This document shows, piece by piece, positions 1 to 7,000 of a stretch of 8,055 nt of DNA. Every line of letters begins with the position of its first letter. Within the stretch, counting starts at the first letter, position 1. Origin of the DNA: Oscillospiraceae bacterium (GTDB lineage: Bacteria > Bacillota > Clostridia > Oscillospirales > Oscillospiraceae). The DNA is taken from contig JAFYUG010000380.1 in NCBI GenBank assembly GCA_017558545.1, forward strand, positions 1 to 8,055, in the 5' to 3' direction. The notes under the pieces were generated by a model, which saw nothing but the letters and a program-made list of their open reading frames with translations, ran no database searches and was not told the DNA's origin. The position numbers and the translations under genes are program-made.

Positions 1-82
1 ATCTTGTCATTGCGAGGAGCGCAGCGACGTGGCAATCCGTAGCTCCTACAAGCGGCGCGATGTGGGCATCGCGCCCTACGGA
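1..82. repeat. REP-like intergenic repeat element (possibly cut by the window edge)
   Basis: This non-coding stretch is built from nested inverted repeats. ATTGC (9-13) is complementary to GCAAT (32-36). TCCGTAG (36-42) is complementary to CTACGGA (76-82). Inside the second pair, GGCGCGATG (54-62) and CATCGCGCC (67-75) form a perfect 9-bp stem with the 4-nt loop TGGG. Two exact 10-mers, ATCTTGTCAT (1-10) and GCGCCCTACG (71-80), recur in the next intergenic region at 633-642 and 620-629. From memory, sequences like TCATTGCGAGGAGCGCAGCG occur as dispersed intergenic repeats in several bacterial genomes; I could not check this here. The element starts at base 1, so its true left end may lie outside the window. 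No open frame with a ribosome binding site covers it. Confidence 0.6.
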
Positions 83-110
83 TACACATAAAACTGAAAT
101 TCTGCATTTA

Positions 111-135
111 AAGGCCCCCTTATCAAGGGGGCTTT
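111..135. terminator. terminator-like hairpin upstream of the DUF1667-type gene
   Basis: Bases 111-121 pair with 125-135 over 11 bp, including one G-T wobble (113/133). The core is CCCCC (115-119) against GGGGG (127-131), and the loop is only three bases (ATC). On the + strand the stem ends in CTTT with no further T run. On the - strand it is followed by TTTAAAT, so it may act in either direction. Its place just before a strong promoter suggests that it separates the DUF1667-type gene from an upstream unit outside the window. The weak T tract keeps confidence moderate. Confidence 0.45.
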
Positions 136-147
136 AAAAGCACAGCT

Positions 148-176
148 TTGACACTCTTGCCGCTTCATGATAAAAT
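148..176 (+). promoter_or_regulatory. SigA-type promoter of the DUF1667-type gene
   Basis: The -35 box is a perfect TTGACA (148-153). A 17-nt spacer (154-170) leads to the -10 box TAAAAT (171-176), which matches five of six consensus bases and is preceded by an extended -10 TGA (168-170). Transcription should start near 183, immediately before the ribosome binding site, giving a very short leader of about 20 nt. This rules out the in-frame TTG at 148 as a start, because that codon is part of the -35 box. Confidence 0.85.
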
Positions 177-183
177 ATTCTCA

Positions 184-191
184 AAAGGAGG
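184..191 (+). promoter_or_regulatory. ribosome binding site deciding the start at 202
   Basis: AAAGGAGG is a near-perfect anti-16S match. It lies 10 nt before the ATG at 202. The other in-frame candidates are too close: ATG at 193 leaves one base and GTG at 196 leaves four. The ATG at 202 is therefore preferred, and the protein begins MKEFICSVCPEGC. Confidence 0.8.
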
Positions 192-201
192 AATGGTGAC
201 T

Positions 202-549
202 ATGAAAGAATTTATTTGCTCCGTTTGTCCCGAGGGCTGCCGCGTTTTTGTTGACGAGGCGGGCAACATTTCCGGCAACGGCTGTCCCAACGGCGCGGCT
301 CTGGCAAAGAAGGATCTTGCCATTTTCGGCAGAGTATTTTCCGGCAGCGTTGCGGTTTTGGGCGGCGGCAAGGATAATTGCGCCGTTGAAAGCACCGACA
401 AAATCCCCCGCAGCCGCGTTTATGCGGCAATGGAAGCTCTGCGACCCGTTACCATTTTCGCCCCCGTGAAGGCGGGAGATGTGATAATAAGCGATTTTCT
501 TGGCCTGGGCATAAACCTCATAGCCGCAGAGGATATTGCGGAGATATAA
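202..549 (+). CDS. DUF1667-type small cysteine-motif protein
   Basis: A 115-aa soluble protein with no signal peptide or membrane segment. The N-terminus carries four cysteines at residues 6, 9, 13 and 28, in the pattern C-x2-C-P-x-G-C, then GNGCPNG. This is the hallmark I associate with the DUF1667 family and resembles the N-terminal metal or Fe-S motif of molybdopterin oxidoreductases. The C-terminal half has the family-like segments IPRSRVYAAMEAL (68-80) and APVKAGDVI (87-95), then LGLGINLIAAEDI (100-112). Another cysteine is at residue 60. Family members are often encoded beside FAD-dependent glycerol-3-phosphate dehydrogenase-like oxidoreductases (glpO/glpK clusters), where they may act as a redox or metal-binding partner; the biochemical role is not established. 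No such partner is visible here, and the gene has its own promoter and a large hairpin over its stop codon, so it appears monocistronic. The family call is from motif recognition, not a search. Confidence 0.8.
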   Translation: MKEFICSVCPEGCRVFVDEAGNISGNGCPNGAALAKKDLAIFGRVFSGSVAVLGGGKDNCAVESTDKIPRSRVYAAMEALRPVTIFAPVKAGDVIISDFLGLGINLIAAEDIAEI

Positions 550-594
550 ATTAAGAGGACGAACATTAGTTCGTCCTCTTAATTTATATCTCCG
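539..594. terminator. perfect 26-bp inverted repeat overlapping the stop codon; likely bidirectional terminator
   Basis: Bases 539-564 are the exact reverse complement of 569-594, separated by the 4-nt loop ATTA. The left arm contains the last complete codons of the DUF1667-type gene and its TAA (547-549). The inner part, AAGAGGACGAAC (553-564) against GTTCGTCCTCTT (569-580), is a strong 12-bp stem followed by AATTTATAT, which can serve as a poor U tract. No uninterrupted T run follows, so termination is inferred mainly from the stem strength and the position at a gene end. Because it is symmetric it would form the same hairpin in transcripts from either strand. Confidence 0.65.
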
Positions 595-610
595 TCTTGG
601 CGGCGGGCTG

Positions 611-642
611 AGGGCAGGAGCGCCCTACGAAAATCTTGTCAT
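611..642. repeat. partial second copy of the intergenic repeat
   Basis: GCGCCCTACG (620-629) and ATCTTGTCAT (633-642) are exact copies of the 10-mers at 71-80 and 1-10. Here they are adjacent, separated only by AAA, whereas in the first element ATCTTGTCAT comes 60 bases before GCGCCCTACG. AGGGC (611-615) can pair with GCCCT (622-626). The simplest reading is that both places hold degenerate parts of one compound repeat family, and that another GCGCCCTACG may lie just left of the window. The right end overlaps the addB promoter. Confidence 0.5.
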
Positions 643-664
643 AGCTTGCAATACTTGATATAAT
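636..664 (+). promoter_or_regulatory. SigA-type promoter of addB-addA
   Basis: The -35 box TTGTCA (636-641) matches five of six consensus bases. A 17-nt spacer leads to a perfect TATAAT (659-664), with the extended -10 element TGA at 656-658. Transcription should start near 671, leaving about 29 nt of leader before the GTG start of addB. The -35 box lies wholly inside the 10-mer ATCTTGTCAT shared with the repeat at the left end of the window. No operator or SOS-type box was recognised. Confidence 0.85.
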
Positions 665-680
665 TAGCCCATCAATCAGC

Positions 681-689
681 AAAGGAGGG
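681..689 (+). promoter_or_regulatory. ribosome binding site supporting the GTG start of addB
   Basis: AAAGGAGGG lies 10 nt before the GTG at 700. The first in-frame ATG is much further in and would remove the Walker A motif, so the GTG start is required for a normal AddB N-terminus. Confidence 0.8.
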
Positions 690-699
690 TTCACGAAAG

Positions 700-3600
700 G
701 TGCTTAAGCTTATTCTTGGCCGGGCAAAAAGCGGCAAGACCGGCTCCATCATGGAGGAAATGCGCCAAAAATGCGCTAAAGGTGAAAAAGGCATGGTGCT
801 TTTGGTGCCCGAGCAATATAGCCACGAGGCTGAAAGAGAGCTGCTTCGCGTTTGCGGCGACAGCCTCAGCCTCCACGCCGAGGTATTATCCTTCACCCGC
901 CTTTCCCACCGCGTTTTGAAGGAATGCGGCCTTTCCGCCAAGAAGTTTTTGGACGGCGGCGGCAGAGCCCTCACCCTCGCTCTGGCTTTGGACGCCGTTG
1001 GCTCCCGTCTTAAAATATACTCCTCCGCCCGACGCCAGACCCCCATGCAGGAGAGCATACTCTCCGCCATTGACGAGCTGAAAAGCGCCTGCGTCAGCCC
1101 CGAAGCTCTCGCCCTTTGCGCCCAAGGTCGCGCCGACGCCCTTGGAGACAAACTGAGGGACATGGAGCTTATCTACTCCGCCTACGAGGCCATTTGCGCC
1201 CAAAGCGCCCTTGACCCTTTGGACGCCCTCAGTCTCCTTAGCGAAAACTTCCACCGCAGCGCCTTCGCCGGATGCTCTTTTTATATAGACGGCTTCACGG
1301 ACTTCACCTATCAGCAGCAGAATATTATTCTCTCCATGCTCCGTAGCGGCTGCGCCGTCACCGTTTGCCTCAGCTGCGAAGGCCTCAGCGAGCTTCACGA
1401 TATTTTTGAGCCCAGCCGCCGGGCAGCGCTGAGCCTTCTCCGAGGCTCCGAGTCTGCGGGAGTGGAGAGCAAAATCTCCCTTATGAAGAAAAATGCTCCT
1501 GCCACCGCCATGGAGGAGCTGGAAAGCCATCTTTTCACCTTTGATAATCCCCATTTGGATAGCCAAGGCAAAATTACTCTTCGCGTTGCAGGAGGTCTCA
1601 CCGCCGAATGCGAGGCCGCAGCCGCCCACTGCCTGCGCCTTGTTCGGGAGTGTGGCTGCCGCTGGCGTGATATAGCCATAGCCATCCGAGGCTATGAAAC
1701 TTACCGCGCCGCCTTGGAGAACATCTTCGCCCGCTACGGCGTGCCTCTGTTTTCCGCCCGCAAGAGCGATATTTTTGAAAAACCCATTCCCGCCCTCATA
1801 CAGTCCGCCTTCGCCATCATTGGCGGCGGCTGGAGCTATGAGGATATGTTCACATACCTTAAAACCGGCTTGGCCGGACTTAGCGCCGAGGAATGCGACA
1901 CCTTGGAAGGCTACGTTTTCCTTTGGTCTCTTCGCGGCAGCGCATGGACAAGGGAGGAGCCTTGGCGAAGCCACCCCGACGGATATGACGGGGAGTTCAA
2001 GGACGAAAGCTTCGAGCGCCTTCGCGCCATAAACTCCCTTCGCCGCCGCGCAGCCGCTCCCCTCGCCCTTTTGCAGGAAAAGGGCAAGGCCGCCAAAACC
2101 GCCGCAGAGCACTGCGCCGCCCTTGCGGAATTTTTGGACGCTCTCCATCTTCCCGAAACCCTTGCCGCCAAGGCAAAAATGCTTAGGGAGCAGGGTCGGG
2201 AGACCTTGGCAGGGGAATATATGCAGCTTTGGGAAATTGTTCTCTCCGCTTTGGAGCAGTGCGCCGCCGTCCTCGGGGACATGGAGCTGGATTTTGAGAC
2301 CTTCGGCAAGCTTTTCTGCCTTGTTTTGGGCAAATATTCCCTTGGCAGCATTCCCCTTTCCGCCGACAAGGTTTCCGCAGGCGACATGGACAGAATGCGC
2401 CGGCGCAGCATTAAGCATCTTATAGTTTTAGGCTGCGATGCCTCCCGAATTCCCTCCACCGAGGCAGGGGCAGGCATATTCTCCGACGAGGACAGATTGG
2501 AGCTGCAGCAAGGCGGCATAGACATAGGCGACAGCCCCACAGACCGCCTTTACCGCGAGTTTGCCCTTGCCTATAACTGCCTGAGCCTTCCCTCCGAGAG
2601 CCTTTATATTTCCTATTGCTCCGCAGACGGAGAGGGGGGCAAGACCCAGCCCAGCTTCATCATAAGCCGCATTGAAAATATTTTCGGGATAGAAACCGAG
2701 GCCATAGACCTGCCTCTTTGCAAGATAGCCGCCCCCGCTCCCGCCATGGAGCTGGCCGTTGCCGGAGATGGCAGCGCCCTCGCCGCAGCCGCCGCAGAGT
2801 ATTTCACCGGGGCGGGCAAGGGCGAGGAGCTAAACCGCCTTCGCGCCGCCGCCAAGCTCAGCCGAGGCAGGCTCAGCAAAAGCAGCGTCCGCGCCCTTTA
2901 CGGAGAGAAGCTGCGCCTTTCCGCCAGCCGCATAGACAAAATGGCCTCCTGCCCCTTCTCCTATTTCCTCCAATACGGCCTCAAGGCCAAACCCCGACAG
3001 GCCGCGGAGTTTGCCCCTCCCGAAATGGGCACTTTCATGCACTATGTTTTGGAAAATGTGGCCAGAGAGGTCAATAAGCTGGGTGGCTTCGCCGCCGTGC
3101 CCAAGGAGATTTTAGACTCCCTCTGCGACGAATTTGTTAAACGCTATATCCACGAAAAGCTGGACGATTTCCGCGAGAAAAGCCCCCGCTTTGAGTATCT
3201 TTTCCGCCGCCTTATTAAAAATGTCCGCTCCGTTGTGGGTGACATGGCCGCAGAGCTTGCCCGCAGCGACTTTAAGCCTCTGGACTTTGAGCTGGACTTC
3301 GGCTCTATGACTTCCTTCCCCCCCGTTGAGCTGGGCGAGGAAGGCTCTAAGCTTATGCTCACGGGCATTGCCGACCGTATAGACGGCTGGTATCACGATG
3401 GCAAGCTCTATGTCCGCGTTGTGGACTACAAAACGGGACGGAAAAAGTTCAATCTCTCCGACGTTTGGTACGGCATGGGCCTGCAGATGCTTTTATACCT
3501 CTTCGCCCTCAGCCGCAACGGAGAAAGCCGCTACGGGGCAGAGATAGTTCCCGCAGGCGTTATGTATGTTCCCGCCCGTGATGTTTTGGTTTCCGCCGAT

Positions 3601-4014
3601 GCGGACATATCCGACGAGGCCATTTTGACAGAAAAACTGAAAGGTCTGCGCCGCAGTGGCCTTGTGCTGGATGAAGAGGCTGTTTTGAAGGCCATGGAGC
3701 ATGGGGATGAGCCCGTTTACATCCCCGTCACCATCAAAAAGGGCGAATACACGGGAGACGGCCTTGCCTCCGCAGAGCAGCTGGGACTGCTCAGCCGACA
3801 TATTGACGCGACACTCAGGGACATGGCCAAGGAGATGCACTCCGGCTGCATATCCGCCGACCCCTATTACCGCAGCAGCAGCGAAAATGCCTGCCGCTAC
3901 TGCGACTATGCCTCCGCCTGCCACTTCGGCGGCGAGGAGGACGGCTACCGCTACCTTGACAAAATCAAGGCGGCAGACTTTTGGGCAAAACTTCAGGAAG
4001 GAGAGGAAGGATAA
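700..4014 (+). CDS. addB: AddB subunit of the AddAB helicase-nuclease (RexB-type)
   Basis: A 1104-aa cytoplasmic protein, close to Bacillus subtilis AddB (about 1166 aa). With AddA it processes double-strand break ends for RecA-dependent repair. In the known enzyme AddB contributes Chi recognition through an inactive helicase fold and a nuclease that cuts the 5'-ended strand. The N-terminus has Walker A GRAKSGKT (residues 7-14). A helicase-like middle region includes VLGCDASRIPS (576-586). The C-terminal RecB-type nuclease starts near SASRIDKMASCPFSYFLQYG (741-760) and keeps GTFMH (H781), GIADRID (D892), VDYKTG (D909, K911) and QMLLY (Q929, Y933). Four cysteines, C751, C1065, C1068 and C1074, have the spacing of the AddB iron-sulfur cluster (one, then C-x2-C-x5-C). 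The start is GTG at 700. The stop is one base before addA, so the two are surely co-transcribed and probably translationally coupled. No truncation or lost catalytic residue was seen. Confidence 0.95.
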   Translation: MLKLILGRAKSGKTGSIMEEMRQKCAKGEKGMVLLVPEQYSHEAERELLRVCGDSLSLHAEVLSFTRLSHRVLKECGLSAKKFLDGGGRALTLALALDAVGSRLKIYSSARRQTPMQESILSAIDELKSACVSPEALALCAQGRADALGDKLRDMELIYSAYEAICAQSALDPLDALSLLSENFHRSAFAGCSFYIDGFTDFTYQQQNIILSMLRSGCAVTVCLSCEGLSELHDIFEPSRRAALSLLRGSESAGVESKISLMKKNAPATAMEELESHLFTFDNPHLDSQGKITLRVAGGLTAECEAAAAHCLRLVRECGCRWRDIAIAIRGYETYRAALENIFARYGVPLFSARKSDIFEKPIPALIQSAFAIIGGGWSYEDMFTYLKTGLAGLSAEECDTLEGYVFLWSLRGSAWTREEPWRSHPDGYDGEFKDESFERLRAINSLRRRAAAPLALLQEKGKAAKTAAEHCAALAEFLDALHLPETLAAKAKMLREQGRETLAGEYMQLWEIVLSALEQCAAVLGDMELDFETFGKLFCLVLGKYSLGSIPLSADKVSAGDMDRMRRRSIKHLIVLGCDASRIPSTEAGAGIFSDEDRLELQQGGIDIGDSPTDRLYREFALAYNCLSLPSESLYISYCSADGEGGKTQPSFIISRIENIFGIETEAIDLPLCKIAAPAPAMELAVAGDGSALAAAAAEYFTGAGKGEELNRLRAAAKLSRGRLSKSSVRALYGEKLRLSASRIDKMASCPFSYFLQYGLKAKPRQAAEFAPPEMGTFMHYVLENVAREVNKLGGFAAVPKEILDSLCDEFVKRYIHEKLDDFREKSPRFEYLFRRLIKNVRSVVGDMAAELARSDFKPLDFELDFGSMTSFPPVELGEEGSKLMLTGIADRIDGWYHDGKLYVRVVDYKTGRKKFNLSDVWYGMGLQMLLYLFALSRNGESRYGAEIVPAGVMYVPARDVLVSADADISDEAILTEKLKGLRRSGLVLDEEAVLKAMEHGDEPVYIPVTIKKGEYTGDGLASAEQLGLLSRHIDATLRDMAKEMHSGCISADPYYRSSSENACRYCDYASACHFGGEEDGYRYLDKIKAADFWAKLQEGEEG
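3995..4010 (+). promoter_or_regulatory. purine-rich ribosome binding site of addA inside the addB end
   Basis: AGGAAGGAGAGGAAGG lies within the last codons of addB. AAGGAG (3998-4003) is 12 nt, and AGGAAGG (4004-4010) 5 nt, before the ATG at 4016. It fixes the addA start at 4016, since the open frame itself extends upstream into addB without a comparable site. Confidence 0.65.
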
Positions 4015-4015
4015 C

Positions 4016-7000
4016 ATGGGCTTTAGCTTCACCGCAGGCCAGCAGCAGGCCATAGAGACCCGCGGCCACAGCCTTCTTGTCTCCGCAGCCGCAGGCAGCG
4101 GCAAAACCAGAGTTTTGACCGAGCGCGTTATGAGCTATGTAACCGATCCCGCCGAGCCCATAGACATAGACCGCTTTCTTATAATCACCTTCACCCGGGC
4201 AGCCGCAGGGGAAATGCGAAGCCGCATTATGGACACCATTGCCGCCGCAGCCGCAGCCAATCCCTCCGACCGCCGCCTGCGCCATCAGCAGGATAAATGC
4301 TGGCAGGCTCATATAGGCACCATCCACTCCTTCTGCACGGATATCTTGCGTGAGCATTGCCACCTTGTTGGTCTGCCCCCTGCCTTCCGCGTTATGGAGG
4401 AGGAAGCCGCCGACAAGATGAAGCTCTCCGTTTTGGAAAAGCTTCTTGAAAGCCGCTACGAAAAGCCCGACGAAGACTTTTTGCGTCTGACGGACAGCGT
4501 GGGCGCAGGCAGAGATGACCGCCGCCTTGGGGAAACTGTGCTGGCTCTTTATGACAAGGTGCGCTCCCACCCCTACCCCACCGGCTGGACGGCTGAGCAA
4601 AAGGAGCTTTTGCGCACTCTGCCTTCTCTGAAAGACGCCTCGGAGACCCCTTGGGGTCAGATTATGCTGGAGAGCATAGCCAAGGAGGCCATGTACCACT
4701 CCCAGCGCATGGACGAGGCGGTGCAGGCAATTTACTCCGCCGACGATAAAATTATCGCCGCCTACGGAAGTGTTTTCGAAGAGGACGCCGCCCATCTGCG
4801 CGACTTTGTCCGCGCCCTTTCCGAGGGTTGGGACAGAGCCAGAGATTTTCTCCCTCCCGAGTCCTTTGCCCCCTTGGGCAGACTCACCCGCTACGAGAAC
4901 GCGGCCTTGAAAGACTCCGTTAAATCCGTTCGCGACAGCTATAAAAAGGCCGCCGAGCTTTTTCGCGCCGCCTTGGCGGAGAGCAGCGAAAAGCAGCTTG
5001 GGGATATGCTCTTCATGGCCCCTGCCATGGAAGCTCTTTTGACCCTTTGCGAGGATTTCCACAAAGCCTACCGCGCTGAAAAGCGCAGAGAGGGTCTTGC
5101 AGACTTCAACGACCTTGAGCATCACACCCTCAGCCTGCTTATAGAGCCCACCACCATGACCCCCACTCCCCTTGCCAAGGAGCTGGGAGCGCGATACAGA
5201 GAGATAATGGTGGACGAATATCAGGATGTTAACGCCGTTCAGGACATGATTTTCCATGCCCTTTCCGATGGCGGCAAGCGACTGTTCATGGTTGGCGACG
5301 TAAAGCAGTCCATTTACCGCTTCCGTCTGGCCGATCCCACCATCTTCCTCCATAAATACGATACCTACACCCCCTTCTCGCGGGATGCCGGGGAGGGTGA
5401 GAGCCTGCGCATACTTTTGCAGGAAAATTTCCGCTCCAGAAAAAGCGTTTTGGATGCGGCCAACCATGTTTTTTCCACCATTATGAGCCGCGAGCTGGGC
5501 GAGCTGGACTATGACGAGGATGCGGCCCTGCGCTTTGCCGCCCTCGACTACCCCGAGGGCACGGATAGCCCTGCGGAGCTTTGCATCATAGACCCCTTCT
5601 CCGCCGCCGATGACCCCGATAGCCCCCAGCAGGCCGCCTTGGAGGCCAGATATGTGGCTCAGAGAATAAAGGCCATGATGGAGGCCAAGACTCCCGTTTA
5701 CGAAAAGGGCAAAGCCCGCCCCTGCCGCTACGGCGACTTCGTTGTGCTTATGCGCTCTCCCGGCAGCAAAGGCGGCATTTTCCACAGAGAGCTGAGCCTT
5801 GCAGGTATCCCCACCCAGAGCAAGCAGGCGGGAGACTTTTTCTCCTCCCTTGAAGTTGGCCTTGTGATGGACATGCTCTCCGTTATAGATAACCCCCATT
5901 GGGATGTGCCCCTTATTAGTGTTCTCCGCTCCCCCGCCTTTGGCTTCACCGCCGACGAGCTGGCGCAAATTCGCGCCGCGGATAAGTCCACGGACTTTTA
6001 TAGCGCCCTTTGCAAGGCTGCGGAAAACGGAAACGTGCATTGCAGCGAATTTTTGGAAAAGCTGCGCTCTATCCGCGCAGCCGCTCCCGACCTGAGCCTT
6101 GATGAGCTTCTTTGGCGCATTTACACGGAAACGGAGCTCTTTTCCATCTGCTCCGCCATGACGGGGGGCTCTGAGCGCCGCGCCAAGCTGATGGGTCTTT
6201 TTGAAATGGCACGAAGCTTTGAGCAAAGCGGACATAAGGGTCTTTTCCGCTTTTCCGCATGGCTTCGCCGCATGGCGGAGAGAGGTCAGGAGCCTGCCGC
6301 CGCCCAAAGCGGAGACAATGTTACCATTATGAGCGTTCACAAAAGCAAGGGTCTTGAGTTCCCCTTTGTGTTCCTCTGCGACCTTTCCCACCGCTTTAAT
6401 AAGTCCGATTCCTCCGCCCATGTGCTCATCCACTCCCGTTTGGGTCTTGGCCCCAAGCTGACGGATGCCGGGAGAGGCGTGGAGTTCCCCACCCTTGCCC
6501 GCCGCGCCATCGCCCGGGAGATAGACAGGGAGTCCCTCAGCGAGGAAATGCGCGTATTATACGTTGCCCTCACCAGAGCAAGGGAAAAGCTCATTATGAC
6601 CGCCACCTGGAAAAATGCCGAGGCAGGTCTTGGCAAGCTGACCCTTGCCGCACAAAAGCCCATGCCTCCCACGCTGCTTCGCGGCGCATCCACCCCCTTG
6701 CAGTGGCTTTCCTACGCCGCCATTTTGGACGAGGAGGAGCTTATTAAGCTTGAAATCATCCCTGCCGACAGTCTTTTGGAAAGTGGAGAAAGCTGCGCTG
6801 ACAGCTCCGAGGAAGTTAAAAAGGAAGACTCCTCCGCCCAGCTTTTGAAACTGATTAAGGATAATCTCAGCCATAGGTATTCCCACGCCGCAGCGGTGGA
6901 GCTGCCCACAAAGCTAAGCGCAACGGAGCTTGGCCGCTTTGAGGATGGGGAGAGTTTGGAGGCCGAAACCATGGCGCCCAAGTTCCTTGAGCCGGACTTC

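Noticed and set aside
51..55. AGCGG, the B. subtilis Chi sequence, in the repeat element
   Set aside because: A 5-mer occurs by chance many times in a window of this length and composition, and the Chi sequence of this organism is unknown.
1..82. CRISPR-like array or tRNA-like fold
   Set aside because: There are no regularly spaced direct repeats, and the stems do not form a cloverleaf or end in CCA.
148..201. TTG start at 148 for the DUF1667-type gene
   Set aside because: TTG at 148 is the first half of a perfect -35 box, and no ribosome binding site precedes it. The ATG at 202 has AAAGGAGG at correct spacing.
886..2418. 510-codon open frame on the - strand opposite addB
   Set aside because: Same reason: no domain, composition typical of a shadow frame, and no promoter or ribosome binding site seen.
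3701..4015. N-terminal extension of the addA open frame into addB
   Set aside because: The extension overlaps the AddB iron-sulfur region in another frame, reads as Thr/Ala/Pro-rich noise, and would precede the helicase Q motif by over 100 residues. The ATG at 4016 has the ribosome binding site.
3965..6433. 822-codon open frame on the - strand opposite addA
   Set aside because: It lies entirely within a gene with all AddA motifs, and its product is low-complexity Gly/Ala/Leu-rich with no recognisable domain. Long antisense frames are expected opposite GC-rich genes with this codon bias.
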